From Chaetoderma sp. LZ-2023a (taxonomy: Eukaryota > Mollusca > Caudofoveata > Chaetodermatida > Chaetodermatidae): a stretch of 64,000 nt of DNA. How positions within the stretch are numbered: the stretch's first letter is position 1; every line of letters starts with the position of its first letter. The stretch lies in contig CM067370.1 of the NCBI GenBank assembly GCA_034401795.1, positions 53,990,880 through 54,054,879 of the forward strand, given 5' to 3'. Positions 1 to 12,100 of the stretch are shown here, in pieces. The notes below the pieces were generated by a model. The model did not search any database. It was not told where the DNA came from and worked only from the letters and a program-made list of their open reading frames with translations. Position numbers and translations under genes: made by a program.

Positions 1-10
1 TTAGCTTATA

Positions 11-130
11 CAGTCAAACCTGCTATAAAGTCCACTGTATTAAGGGTCCAGAGGCCACCTTCTTAAATTCCCAAATCTAATTAAACAATATATTTAAACC
101 ACTTAAAAAACCACCACTGTTAAGAGAATT
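11..130. mobile_element. Possible pogo/Tigger-like MITE end
   Basis: The sequence starts TA then CAGTCAAACCTG, and a similar start, TA then CAGTAAACCCTG, occurs at about 54,957. Both are followed by a TATAA/GGACAC-type stretch and by a motif in which polarity words like CACCTTCTTAA recur. This resembles terminal repeats of pogo/Tigger-type Tc1-mariner elements. Only one end is visible in each case and no transposase is present, so the call is tentative. Confidence 0.3.
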
Positions 131-180
131 TATTTTCATTCATTCTCTCTTGGAAGAGGTCATAACCCTTTAACACATAT

Positions 181-361
181 CAGCCGAAAATGGCTTTTGC
201 AGTAGTCTGTCCATATGCAGACGAAGAGAAGACTATTTTTGAAAATTTATCACTGGAATAACTGGCTCGATAACCGAGCCAGTCATTCAAGTGGTACATT
301 TTCAAAGATAGTCTGCTCTTCGTCTGCAAATGGACATTTTGTATGAGAAAATTAAAATTTT
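181..361. repeat. Fold-back element, family FB-I, copy 1
   Basis: A near-complete palindrome of about 180 bp. The centre is GGCTCG-ATAAC-CGAGCC at 264-280. Moving outward, ACTGG/CCAGT, a TTTTCAAA/TTTGAAAA block and TCTTCGTCTGCA on each side are mutually inverted. No coding capacity. The same family recurs at about 785-985, 14,455-14,960, 15,250-15,610, 28,585-28,705, 39,475-39,660 and 41,215-41,400. It is probably a non-autonomous fold-back MITE. Confidence 0.8.
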
Positions 362-470
362 CTAGAACAAATTCGAGAGTTAAAGGATTAACATTTTTTA
401 ACTCCTTAACTCCTTTTAACTCTTACAGACCAGAAATGACAAATTCTTTGTGATCTAAGGAATAGTCTGT

Positions 471-560
471 TGATTATTTTGTAACTAATTTGACTGGGTA
501 CCATTAATGCCTATGGCAGCAACATGTTCCAGGTGAATTACTTTCAAAGTGTTCAGCAAT
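471..560. repeat. Fold-back element, family FB-II, diverged copy
   Basis: Contains the arm TAACTAATTTGACTGG followed, after a short loop with GGCAGCAACATG, by a decayed inverted arm ending in ACTTTCAAAGTGTTCAGC. The same arms occur in much better preserved form at 14,223-14,293 and 40,060-40,150. Confidence 0.6.
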
Positions 561-784
561 GTTCCTGTATAGTTGTCTTGAAATGTAGACACCGGCATTT
601 CAAGGGTTAAATGGTTTGACTGTTAAAAGAAAGCTATATATTTCAAGTCTATACTAAGGTAATGTTACCTATGTAATTTGTTGTCAATAAGAGTATGAAT
701 ATGGTGCAGACAAATTAACTAGTAAAATGCCATCCATAGATGATATCAAAAGATGAGGACACACTTAGTGTTTCTTTAACCGTT

Positions 785-985
785 GCTGGATAAGATGGCC
801 AGAAACTGATTCAGCAGTGGTCTTGAGAGATATCCATTTGGATACTAAGGAAGACTATTTTTGAAGTCTTACCACTGGAATATATGGCTCAATGGCCGAG
901 CCAGTCATTCCAGCGGTAAATTTTCAAAGATAGACTTCGTTTGGCCTTCTAATGGACATTCAATGGGCACCTATTTGGGATTTTT
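785..985. repeat. Fold-back element, family FB-I, copy 2
   Basis: Same layout as the copy at 181-361. An ACCACTGGAAT arm, a centre with GGCTCAATGGCCGAGCC and the mirror arm with CCAGTCATTCCAGCGG are visible, flanked by the AAGACTATTTTTGA block and its inverted counterpart. Confidence 0.7.
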
Positions 986-1666
986 GTGACAAGCTTGCCC
1001 ATTAAAGTGTTAAATCAATCAGTAATTCAGTTAAAATTCTAATATACAGGGGAGACAACTCTTGCCACTAAAGCGTGATTCCTATACAGAATTATCTCCC
1101 TTTAATTCAAAGTACTCGGCCAGAATATGGTGTCATGTCAAGACAGACATTTAAGTAAGCTATAAAGTGAATATGCAAAACTAGTAGAATGTTGGTCCTG
1201 GTGATAGTCATATATAAAATTTATTGGGATGAGTTCTCTCCCCTGTGTATGATGCGGTATAAAATTTCTATATTTTCTTCACCAATATTGACCAATGAAA
1301 GATTCGATGTTCATCCTCATGCTGTCATTCAGAACGTGTCATGTCACAGATCAATGACTCACATGTTTAAGCTGACAGCTACAGTAATCACAGCATCTGT
1401 GCCGACAGAGCCGCGGAAAGACTAGTGGCCATGTGCGATTCTTATGCTACAAATGTGTATGCAGTAGTCATTATAATGCAGCTCAAAAAGCATTTGTTTA
1501 GAGTTAGGATAATTACAAAATATGTGTTTAATGTCAGTGTGATCATCATCTTGCTCCTTCATGTTATATTAGTGTGTAGCTCTAAAGCATGCTGATTTCT
1601 ATACACGCATGCTAAGCGGTGACATATGGCTATTAACCTTTTCACTGATGAATTTGCAATATGTCA

Positions 1667-1740
1667 TTTTCACTTCAAGAGATATACTTACCTCCCTAAC
1701 ACTCTATGATATTTCCTAAATATCGACCTTCACTCAATAA
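1667..1740 (+). repeat. Terminal inverted repeat, 5' side of DIRS copy A
   Basis: The block around ACTTACCTCCCTAACACTC is the reverse complement of sequence at 13,905-13,957 and, over about 50 bp, of 14,101-14,153. DIRS-type retrotransposons carry inverted terminal repeats, so I take this as the 5' terminus. An identical block lies about 5.74 kb downstream in copy B, at about 7,411-7,484. Confidence 0.65.
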
Positions 1741-2033
1741 CCCCAGATTTAAAAAGATAGGTGCCTTTATAGGGCAGGTAGACAGGTGACATTCAGCCGG
1801 ATGCCGGCCGCAACCTCGCGCATGCGCAGACTGTCACCGCCTCTTTCTTGACTATATGCCTGAACCACATGCTTGTGTTTTTTACCACTTGCTTAGTTTT
1901 TGCTCAGTTTTCTATCTAAAAGTTGTTGTAGAGTCGTGATTATCATGTCTGATCATAATATTCCATCTGAGGCCACTTCAGAGACCTACAGGTCTGTTTC
2001 TATTTATGGATATTATGACGTCATAATCAACAT

Positions 2034-2034
2034 T

Positions 2035-2091
<57 letters not shown>
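2034..2091 (+). repeat. (TTA)n microsatellite in DIRS copy A
   Basis: About 19 perfect TTA triplets. The corresponding array in copy B (about 8,585-8,620) is shorter, so this is one of the few length differences between the duplicates. Confidence 0.95.
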
Positions 2092-2204
2092 ATCCTCTTT
2101 GAGGCTGGTTCATCTTTCTCACCATCCTGTTTAGGCCTATAGGTGAATTCTTTCTCCTTTATGAGTTAATTAATTTTTTTAATTATAAAAGTATCTTTAA
2201 CTCA

Positions 2205-4250
2205 TTGTCGTCATATTGTCCCTTTTTTCAGAAGCCTTCTTGTGTCGGTTGTAACCGCTCTATGAAGCCCAAGTTTGGCCCTTACTTGTGTGTCAAATGT
2301 TCACCTTGCTGTCCATTATTAAAATGTGATGTCTGTAAACAGAGAGGGGGGGGGGACTTATTCTCTGAATTCTTGTTGTTACAGGTGAAGCATAAGGCGT
2401 AGAAGGAGGAGAGGTGTGCGAAGACGGGTGTCAGTGGCAAGGGTAAGGGAAAGGCCTCTGTTTCTTCGGAAATGGAGTCGTTCAGGTTGGGAATGATGGG
2501 GGAGATGAAAAAGACAATAAAAAATTTCGTACCAGAGCTGCTTCGCAGCATGCTCCTTGGGCCGAGTACTTTATTGTCTTCTTCATCTGCCCCTGAGCAG
2601 AAAATCCCCACCGCTGATTCTGGTGTCCGTCGTGGTCCGTGGTCTGAAAATGTTTCAGAATCAGTGGTGGCTTCACTAGATCTTGGAAGGGCCGGGACCT
2701 TACCAATGGATCCTGGAGCAGGTCTATATGATCATGGCAGCAGGCTTGCCGCGCCGTTAGATCTTGGACCGAGGTCGCTGGACAGGCTCGCGCCTAGAGT
2801 ATCTGCGCTTGAAAGGTACCGCCACCTCTTACGGTACCTTCCCTGGCCAGCCCGGGTTAATGCTCTTTGCTAGCCCAGAAGCCGTGTATGATGGCCAGGA
2901 GGAAGAGGATTTTCTGCTGGGTTCACCCGTTGAAGCCATGGACATGGAAACTGACGATCGTGCACCGCTTGTGGGGCACATGGCCAATTTTTTTCCATGG
3001 AACTACTCCCGCAGGGGAGCCTTCATGGCTAAAAGGGTGGCCCAGGTTGGAGCGGATGACCGCTGTTTCCGTATACCTCGGCTTGCCGAGGATATGACAG
3101 CGGCTGGTCCGGGCCATGGTGTGGTGGATTACACCCCGCACGTTTCCATGGTGCCGGCTCCTGGCTTTTTAGCTGTGGCGCAAGACATGCCTGCTTTCTC
3201 GGGCCCGCATGTTTTCCACGGCCTGCCAGGAGTATCCACGGCTCCAGCCACGTTTGCACCTGCGAGTGGTGTAGAGGATGACGAAGGCCCACGCCTTGTC
3301 GACCACTCACAGGTGGCCACAGAGGAGGACTGGTCTGACGCATGCCAATGGCTGGTAAGCGTTAGGCTAGTGCTCTGTGTAGGACAGTCGGTAAGCCAGC
3401 GGGGCCAGCGCCCGTGGTTGGCTGGAAAACCGGCAGTTACCGCTATGCCATCTCTGCCGTTAGCAGAACATATAGCAATACCAGTCATATGGTATAGTGC
3501 CAAAGCCGAGCGCTGATGATTGCGCAGCGCTTGGCGAGGACACGCGTCCAGAGTCCCGTTCTGACATGGGAGCGCCCTGCGCTCAGCAAACACCGCGTTG
3601 CACGATGCAGAGGAGACCTTGAGAGCGTCCATAGCGGCACTCACCTGTCTCACAGCTGTTACATGGTGTAGTAACAGTGTCTGCATCGCGCCAAGCAAGC
3701 CCTGTCTCAGTTCAGAGAGCCATCCAGGATGGTATTAACATGGCTCTGGACTGCATGACTAGGCCAGTGACTAGAAGTCGTCAGGGTGAGACGCACATTT
3801 GCTCTAGATAATTTGTGTCTGTCTCGGGGTTTGTACAACAGGCTGCTGCGGATGCCTATATCAGGTCCTGGTCTCTTTGGGGGTGAGGGATGTAGACACC
3901 TCCAGGAGACAGTCACTCTAGTCAACAATCAGAGGGCGCTACGTGAACAATTTGAGGTGCTTCGTAGGGAGCACGTTCATGCAGCGCCCCCTGCATACCG
4001 TCCACAGCAGGCCCGAGGTGCCGCTGGTCAGGTCAGAGGCCAGCCACCGGTGCAGCATAGGCCATGGCCACGCCAGCACCGGCCTGCAGGGTGTGTGTGT
4101 GTGTGTGCAGGCTCCTCAAGCGCAGCCAGCCAGGCAGCCGACCATGCACCTCGGGAGGAGCGGGCTGTGTTGCGCGGGGCGCAGGCGGCGCAAGCCGTGG
4201 TACGCGAGGATATGGTCGTGGTAATCGTGCCTGATGGGCCAATTTCCACA
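2205..4250 (+). pseudogene. Gag-like region of DIRS copy A
   Basis: The start encodes a Cys-rich segment with a CxxC then N-R-S-M-K-P-K-F pattern and further CxxC pairs (2,205-2,345), suggestive of a zinc-binding knuckle. The rest is acidic and Pro/Ala-rich sequence of the kind seen in DIRS ORF1. A related Cys/MKxKF start occurs at about 20,990 in the other DIRS-like element of the window, which supports the gag assignment. Broken, fossil. Confidence 0.55.
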
Positions 4251-4299
4251 AGAACCAAACCAATGCTAGAACCAGAGACAATCCCAATCTTGCACTGCT

Positions 4300-5123
4300 T
4301 ATGTCCACCTCTCCCTAGGTGGACACGGTTAACCCAGGACCGCTTAGTCTTGCGATGGCTTTCAGCCAGGTACCACTCTGACTGGGCGATAGGCCCACCA
4401 TCGCACCTGTCTCTTGTTCCGATCTGGACTCAAATTCCAAGAGATCCAGATCAACAGTTGTGTATAGAGGAAGAGATAAATCCCTCATACAAAAAGGAGC
4501 AATTCAACCGGCGCAAAATTGCCCGGGCTTCTATTCAACTGTGTTTCTATTGTGACAAAGAGCACTGGAGGGTGGAGACCAATTCTCAACCGCAAGCCAT
4601 TGAACAAGCTCATAGACACACTGAGTTTCAAGATGGAAGCAGTCAAAACAGTGTGGGCGTGGTTGGAGATGGGAATGTGGACGGCGTCAATAGAACTGAA
4701 AGATGCTTATTTCCACATTCCAATTGCGAAGAGTTTTTGTGGGTACCTGAGATTCGCATTCCAGGGCTGACAGTGGGAATTCAAAGTTTTACCATTTGGA
4801 ATTTCCACGGCTCCTCGGGTCTTCACCAGGGTGGCTCTTGCAATAACAGCACACCTCCGCAGGAGAAGCACAGCAGTCCACACTTACATAGACGATTGGC
4901 TGTTAAAAGCACACAATCAGGAAAGTCTTGCAGCAAATCTGGAGGTAGTTTTGAAAACTCTCACAGACTTAGGCTGGATATTAAACTTTCAGAAATCAGA
5001 GCTGACTCCATCCCAGAAGTTTGTTTACCTGGGAATGGTCTTCGATCCAGAGATCGGGTATGTTTATCCTACTCAGGAGCGAGTAGAAATACTCATCTCA
5101 TTAATACAGTCAGTGTGCAATAG
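4300..5123 (+). pseudogene. Reverse transcriptase of DIRS copy A
   Basis: Recognisable RT blocks: GGWRPILNRKPLNKLI (near 4,570), a D-A-Y-F-H-I-P block (near 4,710) and the catalytic Y-I-D-D-W-L-L box (near 4,890). The D-L-G-W-I-L-N block and the K-F-V-Y-L-G-M block follow it. This set is typical of DIRS-group RT, which copies the element RNA into DNA. Fossil, inactive. Confidence 0.8.
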
Positions 5124-5289
5124 TCGCCACTCCACCCTCAATTAATGATGCACACATGCATCAATGGAGGGAAGGGGGTGGGGGGGTGGGGGGGCTTGCC
5201 TGGAAGAAGCCACAGTATCAGGGCTTTGGAATCTGGATCAGTCACAGGAACATATAAATCTACTGGAATTATGAGTAGTAGTTCTGGGC

Positions 5290-5560
5290 CTGGAACATTG
5301 CTTGAAGAAAGTTCAGGGCAAGATTGTTCTAGTTCGATCAGACAACTCAACAGTAGTGACTTACATAAACCGCCAGGGTGAAACGAAGTCGCCCAGTCTC
5401 TGTATGATGACTTGGAAACTGCTTTGCTGGTGTCTAGCTCATATGATCACCTTGAAGGCAGTTCACATTCCGGGAAGGCTAAATCTGTTAGCGGACTCAT
5501 TGAGACGAAGGATGAGTGTATTGCCTACGGAATGCAACTAAATCAATGTGTGGCAGATTG
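5290..5560 (+). pseudogene. RNase H region of DIRS copy A
   Basis: Contains V-R-S-D-N-S-T-V-V-T-Y-I-N followed by a H-I-P-G-R-L-N-L-L-A-D-S-L stretch, the two blocks that mark the RNase H domain downstream of RT in DIRS elements. It degrades the RNA strand of the hybrid during reverse transcription. Fossil. Confidence 0.75.
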
Positions 5561-5979
5561 TCTGTTCGACCACTGGGGGAAACCCAACATAGATTTGTTC
5601 ACAACGAACAAGAATGCGAAGATGACAACGTACGTCTCTCCGATTCCAGATCCAAGCGCTTAGGCAACAGATGCATTAGCTATTAGTTGGGAGGGAATGT
5701 ATGCATATGCATTCCCACCAGCAATCCTGATTCCAAAAGTTCTTCAGAAAATCAGGCAGGAGGAGTGACAAGTGCTTCTGATCACCCCAAATTGGCCAAG
5801 CCAATCATGGTATACAGATCTGGTCTGCAATCCGGTTCCTCTCCCTCTGATGGACAATATTATTTTCCAGGGCAAGTCCCTTCACAACAACTCGTCAATG
5901 TTCCAATTGACTGCGTGGATGTTGTCAAGGAATCTAAAATTAAGGAGGCCTTTTCTGAGCAAGCAGCCATGTTTAGGGC

Positions 5980-6804
5980 AAAAGCCATAAGGGGGTTCAA
6001 CCTCCAGAGCATATAACTAAAATCAATAGATTTGCAGAATGGTGCTTAAACAGAGATGTTAATCCAATGGATGCATCTATTCAGGTAGTAGCCGATTTCC
6101 TCTGTCACCTGTATGATGCCTATAGCCTCAAGCCTAACTCTATTGCTGGCTATAAGTCAGCTTTAATGACAGTTATCCGTTGCTTGGCTGATAGGGGAAG
6201 TGATGAAGTTTGTTCATTGAACACTTTAATAAAAGACATGGGTAATCTAAGACCGAGAAATCCCCAAGTGATTCCATCTTGGAGTTTATCTCTAGTACTT
6301 CAAGTGCTAGCAGATAAACACTGAACCACTAAGTGCCATTTCTATGAAAATGTGGACACTTAAAACTGGGTTTCTAATTGCTGCGGCCTTTGCAAGACGG
6401 AGAAGCGAGATTCATGCTTTATCCGCCAAGGCAGACCATTATGTGGTTACAGGGGAAGGCCTTACGCGTCTACCTAGGATACATTTCATGGCTAAGAACC
6501 AGTCTTTGAAATATCCAGGTCAACCAATTATGTTACCAGCTTTGGCTAGGTTTGATCCTAATTCAAAAGCATGGTGTCCAGTCCACGCATTAAACAGGTA
6601 CAAACAACGTACACAGGAATGGCGGACGGACCCATCCTCGTTGGTTTTGCCACAACTCCGCCACTGGTAAACAAGGTGACTTAGCCAAGGCTCACAGTGT
6701 CCATGGCATAGTGGCGTCCACGACCCTGTTTAACAGGGTGCCGGTGGATGACATTATGTCGGTAGCTCAGTGGCACTGTGAGTCAAGTTTTACCGACCAT
6801 TACC
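5980..6804 (+). pseudogene. Tyrosine recombinase region of DIRS copy A
   Basis: The N-terminal half (6,067-6,324) resembles the SAM-like DNA-binding domain of DIRS recombinases, with V-A-D-F-L-C-H-L-Y and Y-K-S-A-L. The next block has A-F-A-R-R-R-S-E-I-H-A-L near 6,390, around the first catalytic Arg of the family. A V-D-D-I-M-S-V-A-Q-W-H block near 6,740 precedes the junction with unit B. This enzyme type integrates circular DNA without a DDE integrase. Fossil. Confidence 0.75.
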
Positions 6805-7725
6805 CTTGCCACTAAAGCGTGATTCCTATACAGAATTATCTCCCTTTAATTCAAAGTACTCGGCCAGAATATGGTGTCATGTCAAGACAGACATTTAAGT
6901 AAGCTATAAAGTGAATATGCAAAACTAGTAGAATGTTGGTCCTGGTGATAGTCATATATAAAATTTATTGGGATGAGTTCTCTCCCCTGTGTATGATGCG
7001 GTATAAAATTTCTATATTTTCTTCACCAATATTGACCAATGAAAGATTCAATGTTCATCCTCATGCTGTCATTCAGAACGTGTCATGTCACAGATCAATG
7101 ACTCACATGTTTAAGCTGACAGCTACAGTAATCACAGCATCTGTGCCGACAGAGCCGCAGAAAGACTAGTGGCCATGTGCGATTCTTATGCTACAAATGT
7201 GTATGCAGTAGTCATTATAATGCAGCTCAAAAAGCATTTGTTTAGAGTTAGGATAATTACAAAATATGTGTTTAATGTCAGTGTGATCATCATCTTGCTC
7301 CTTCATGTTATATTAGTGTGTAGCTCTAAAGCATGCTGATTTCTATACACGCATGCTAAGCGGTGACATATGGCTATTAACCTTTTCACTGATGAATTTG
7401 CAATATGTCATTTTCACTTCAAGAGATATACTTACCTCCCTAACACTCTATGATATTTCCTAAATATCGACCTTCACTCAATAACCCCAGATTAAAAAAG
7501 ATAGGTGCCCTTATAGGGCAGGTAGACAGGTGACATTCAGCCGGATGCCGGCCGCAACCTCGCGCATGCGCAGACTGTCACCGCCTCTTTCTTGACTATA
7601 TGCCTGAACCACATGCTTGTGTTTTTTACCACTTGCTTAGTTTTTGCTCAGTTTTCTATCTAAAAGTTGTTGTAGAGTCGTGATTATCATGTCTGATCAT
7701 AATATTCCATCTGAGGCCACTTCAG

Positions 7726-8539
7726 GACCGAGATATCAGGTGATCTCTACTACAATTATGTTTTAATTACGCGGTGTCACCAATTTCCGTGATGTGGTAT
7801 AGACATTATAGGAGGCCAGAAAAAGGGTAACTTTATTATCTGGCGCCATAAAATGCTAATCTCTCTTTATGCTTGTGTCCACAGGCCTCTGTAAGGAGGT
7901 TTATTCACATCTAAAGCAGTTTGTCTCCACTATTTCCCTATAAATGTTAGGAAAAAAGACTGTCCAGAGTGGTAGAGGCTCCCATAAGAGCGAACTTGTC
8001 ATTCTGCCATCTGGTCCCACCCTTCCCTTTAATAAATAAGTGAGTGGTGATGAAGAGTGGTTGGCTGGTGGAGGAGCTTCCAAGAGCAGGATGTGATGGT
8101 ATGCTTTTGTTAAAGACACAAGTACTCTAGTTATGCTTTATGGCACTGTAAAATATTGGAAAATATTTGTGATTATTTGCTGCCAATATTTTTTCGGTGA
8201 TACTGTTTATTTGTATCATTATCATGAGCTATTACTGTGTTCATTTACTGTGTAGATCCTCTTGTATTCATACAATCCACCTTACACCTGGATATTGTTC
8301 GTCTGTTTCTTCTTCTTCTTCTTCTTTTCGTTCGCTGATCATACCGACAGTCCTAAGTGACTATCGACATGATCATAAGCATTAAGTGCGTGGATCCATG
8401 GTTTATTAGAGTGCGCCGTGCGGCCTGGAACCTCTGTCTTCAGCACTGGAGGTTTCTGTCAGGGTTACCTCACCCTTACCTCCTTTAGTCGCCTCTTACA
8501 ACACGCAGAGGATACGGAAGGTGTATTCTAAGCCCCACC
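7726..8539. mobile_element. Insertion of about 0.8 kb in DIRS copy B, SINE- or MITE-like
   Basis: Copy A reads CTTCAGAGACC then TACAGG (1,977-1,994). Copy B reads CTTCAGGACC, then about 0.8 kb of foreign sequence, then ACCTACAGG. This leaves ACC at both edges (7,727-7,729 and 8,537-8,539) as a possible 3-bp target duplication plus a 2-bp loss. The insert has no long frame, no clear terminal inverted repeats and a (TTC)n run near 8,312. Near its right end is AGTCGCCTCTTACAACACGC, a sequence style I associate with interspersed SINE-like repeats. Class uncertain; the insertion itself is clear from the empty site in copy A. Confidence 0.6.
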
Positions 8540-8580
8540 TACAGGTCTGTTTCTATTTATGGATATTATGACGTCATAAT

Positions 8581-8583
8581 CAA

Positions 8584-8622
<39 letters not shown>
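8581..8622 (+). repeat. (ATT)n microsatellite in DIRS copy B
   Basis: Shorter counterpart of the array at 2,034-2,091. Confidence 0.9.
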
Positions 8623-8623
<1 letters not shown>

Positions 8624-8736
8624 CTCCTCTTTGAGGCTGGTTCATCTTTCTCACCATCCTGTTTAGGCCTATAGGTGAATTCTTTCTCCTTTATGAGTTA
8701 ATTAATTTTTTTAATTATAAAAGTATCTTTAACTCA

Positions 8737-10795
8737 TTGTCGTCATATTGTCCCTTTTTTCAGAAGCCTTCTTGTGTCGGTTGTAACCGCTCTATGAAGC
8801 CCAAGTTTGGCCCTTACTTGTGTGTCAAATGTTCACCTTGCTGTCCATTATTAAAATGTGATGTCTGTAAACAGAGAGGGGGGGGGGGGACTTATTCTCT
8901 GAATTCTTGTTGTTACAGGTGAAGCATAAGGCGTAGAAGGAGGAGAGGTGTGCGAAGACGCGTGTCAGTGGCAAGGGTAAGGGAAAGGCCTCTGTTTCTT
9001 CGGAAATGGAGTCGTTCAGGTTGGGAATGATGGGGGAGATGAAAAAGACAATAAAAGATTTCGTACCAGAGCTGCTTCGCAGCATGCTCCTTGGGCCGAG
9101 TACTTTATTGTCTTCTTCATCTGCCCCTGAGCAGAAAATCCCCACCGCTGATTCTGGTGTCCGTCGTGGTCCGTAGTCTGAAAATGTTTCAGAATCAGTG
9201 GTGGCTTCACTAGATCTTGGAAGGGCCAGGACCTTACCAATGGATCCTGGAGCAGGTCTATATGATCATGGCAGCAGGCTTGCCGCGCCGTTAGATCTTG
9301 GACCGAGGTCGCTGGACACAGGCTCGCGCCTAGAGTATCTGCGCTTGAAAGGTACCGCCACCTCTTACGGTACCTTCCCTGGCCAGCCCGGGTTAATGCT
9401 CTTTGCTAGCCCAGAAGCCGTGTATGATGGCCAGGAGGAAGAGGATTTTCTGCTGGGTTCACCCATTGAAGCCGTGGACATGGAAACTGACGATCGTGCA
9501 CCGCTTGTGGGGCGCATGGCCAATTTTTTTCCATGGAACTACTCCCGCAGGGGGAGCCTTCATGGCTAAAAGGGTGGCCCAGGTTGGAGCGGATGACCGC
9601 TGTTTCCGTATACCTCGGCTTGCCGAGGATATGACAGCGGCTGGTCCGGGCCATGGTGTGGTGGATTACACCCTGCACGTTTCCATGGTGCCGGCTCCTG
9701 GCTTTTTAGCTGTGGCGCAAGACATGCCTGCTTTCTCGGGCCCGCATGTTTTCCACGGCCTGCCAGGAGTATCCACGGCTCCAGCCACGTTTGCACCTGC
9801 GAGTGGTGTAGAGGATGACGAAGGCCCACGCCTTGTCGACCACTCACAGGTGGCCACAGAGGAGGACTGGTCTGACGCATGCCAATGGCTGGTAAGCGTT
9901 AGGCTAGAGCTCTGTGTAGGACAGTCGGTAAGCCAGCGGGGCCAGCGCCCGTGGTTGGATGGAAAACCGGCAGTTACCGCTATGCCATCTCTGCCGTTAG
10001 CAGAACATATAGCAATACCAGTCATATGGTATAGTGCCAAAGCCGAGCGCTGATGATTGCGCAGCGCTTGGCGAGGACACGCGTCCAGACTCCCGTTCTG
10101 ACATGGGAGCGCCCTGCGCTCAGCAAACACCGCGTTGCACGATGCAGAGGAGACCGTGAGAGCGTCCATAGCGGCACTCACATGTCTCACAGCTGTTACA
10201 TGGTGTAGTAACAGTGTCTGCATCGCGCCAAGCAAGCCCTGTCTCAGTTCAGAGAGCCATCCAGGATGGTATTAACATGGCTCTGGACTGCATGACTAGG
10301 CCAGTGACTAGAAGTCGTCAGGGTGAGACGCACATTTGCTCTAGATAATTTGTGTCTGTCTCAGGGTTTGTACAACAGGCTGCTGCGGATGCCTATATCA
10401 GGTCCTGGTCTCTTTGGGGGTGAGGGATGTAGACACCTCCAGGAGACAGTCACTCTAGTCAACAATCAGAGGGCGCTACGTGAACAATTTGAGGTGCTTC
10501 GTAGGGAGCACGTTCATGCAGCGCCCCCTGCATACCGTCCACAGCAGGCCCGAGGTGCCGCTGGTCAGGTCAGAGGCCAGCCACCGGTGCAGCATAGGCC
10601 ATGGCCACGCCATCACCGGCCTGCAGGGTGTGTGTGTGTGTGTGCAGGCTCCTCAAGCGCAGCCAGCCAGGCAGCCGACCATGCACCTCGGGAGGAGCGG
10701 GCTGTGTTGCGCGGGGCGCAGGCGGCGCAAGCCGTGGTACGCGAGGATATGGTCATGGTAATCGTGCCTGATGGGCCAATTTCCACAAGAACCAA
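8737..10795 (+). pseudogene. Gag-like region of DIRS copy B
   Basis: Counterpart of 2,205-4,250 with the same Cys-rich start and acidic middle. Differs from it by few substitutions. Fossil. Confidence 0.55.
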
Positions 10796-10849
10796 ACCAA
10801 TGCTAGAACCAGAGACAATCCCAATCTTGCACTGCTTATGTCCACCTCT

Positions 10850-11660
10850 CCCTAGGTGGACACGGTTAACCCAGGACCGCTTAGTCTTGCGATGGCTTTC
10901 AGCCAGGTACCACTCTGACTGGGCGATAGGCCCACCATCGCACCTGTCTCTTGTTCCGATCTGGACTCAAATTCCAAGAGATCCAGATCAACAGTTGTGT
11001 ATAGAGGAAGAGATAAATCCCTCATACAAAAAGGAGCAATTCAACCGGCGCAAAATTGCCCGGGCTTCTATTCAACTGTGTTTCTATTGTGACAAAGAGC
11101 ACTGGAGGGTGGAGACCAATTCTCAACCGCAAGCCATTGAACAAGCTCATAGACACACTGAGTTTCAAGATGGAAGCAGTCAAAACAGTGTGGGCGTGGT
11201 TGGAGATGGGAATGTGGACGGCGTCAATAGAGCTGAAAGATGCTTATTTCCACATTCCAATTGCGAAGAGTTTTTGTGGGTACCTGAGATTCGCATTCCA
11301 GGGCCGACAGTGAGAATTCAAAGTTTTACCATTTGGAATTTCCACGGCTCCTCGGGTCTTCACCAGGGTGGCTCTTGCAATAACAGCATACCTCCGCAGG
11401 AGAAGCACAGCAGTCCACACTTACATAGACGATTGGCTGTTAAAAGCACACAATCAGGAAAGTCTTGCAGCAAATCTGGAGGTAGTTTTGAAAACTCTCA
11501 CAGACTTAGGCTGGATATTAAACTTTCAGAAATCAGAGCTGACTCCATCCCAGAAGTTTGTTTACCTGGGAATGGTCTTCGATCCAGAGATCGGGTATGT
11601 TTATCCTACTCAGGAGCGAGTAGAAATACTCATCTCATTAATACAGTCAGTGTGCAATAG
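10850..11660 (+). pseudogene. Reverse transcriptase of DIRS copy B
   Basis: Same RT blocks as copy A, including the G-G-W-R-P-I-L-N block near 11,110, D-A-Y-F-H-I-P near 11,245 and Y-I-D-D-W-L-L near 11,430. Fossil. Confidence 0.8.
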
Positions 11661-11829
11661 TCGCCACTCCACCCTCAATTAATGATGCACACATGCATCA
11701 ATGGAGGGAAGGGGGGGGGGGGGGGGCTTGCCTGGAAGAAGCCACAGTATCAGGGCTTTGGAATCTGGATCAGTCACAGGAACATATAAATCTACTGGAA
11801 TTATGAGTAGTAGTTCTGGGCCTGGAACA

Positions 11830-12100
11830 TTGCTTGAAGAAAGTTCAGGGCAAGATTGTTCTAGTTCGATCAGACAACTCAACAGTAGTGACTTACATAA
11901 ACCGCCAGGGTGAAACGAAGTTGCCCAGTCTCTGTATGATGACTTGGAAACTGCTTTGCTGGTGTCTAGCTCATATGATCACCTTGAAGGCAGTTCACAT
12001 TCCGGGAAGGCTAAATCTGTTAGCGGACTCATTGAGACGAAGGATGAGTGTATTGCCTACGGAATGCAACTAAATCAATGTGTGGCAGATTGTCTGTTCG
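11830..12100 (+). pseudogene. RNase H region of DIRS copy B
   Basis: Same V-R-S-D-N-S-T-V-V-T-Y and H-I-P-G-R-L-N-L-L-A-D-S-L blocks as copy A. Fossil. Confidence 0.75.

Larger units (their letters stand above)
1061..6804 (+). repeat. Tandem duplication, unit A (5,744 bp)
   Basis: From CTTGCCACTAAAGCG at 1,061 the sequence repeats almost base for base from 6,805 onward at a constant offset of 5,744 bp. An insertion then shifts the second copy. The unit contains about 0.6 kb of non-coding sequence followed by most of a DIRS-like element. Only scattered substitutions separate the copies. The unit ends where copy A runs directly into the start of unit B. Confidence 0.9.
1667..6804 (+). mobile_element. 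DIRS-like retrotransposon, copy A (fossil)
   Basis: A tyrosine-recombinase retrotransposon of the DIRS group. Parts in order: terminal inverted repeat (about 1,667-1,740), a TTA microsatellite, a Cys-rich gag-like start (2,205-2,345), gag-like sequence (to about 4,250), reverse transcriptase (about 4,300-5,123), RNase H (about 5,290-5,560) and a tyrosine-recombinase region (about 5,980-6,804). It carries no DDE integrase, which separates it from gypsy-type elements. The element is broken in several places and is inactive. Its 3' end is missing because it runs into the duplicated unit at 6,805. Near-identity to copy B reflects recent duplication, not two independent insertions. Confidence 0.8.

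Noticed and set aside
3786-5123. A 445-codon open frame (and its twin at 10,323-11,660) as a possible host protein
   Set aside because: It overlaps the reverse transcriptase, which is legible in another frame with catalytic motifs. The long frame is a shadow with no domain of its own and lies inside the DIRS fossil.
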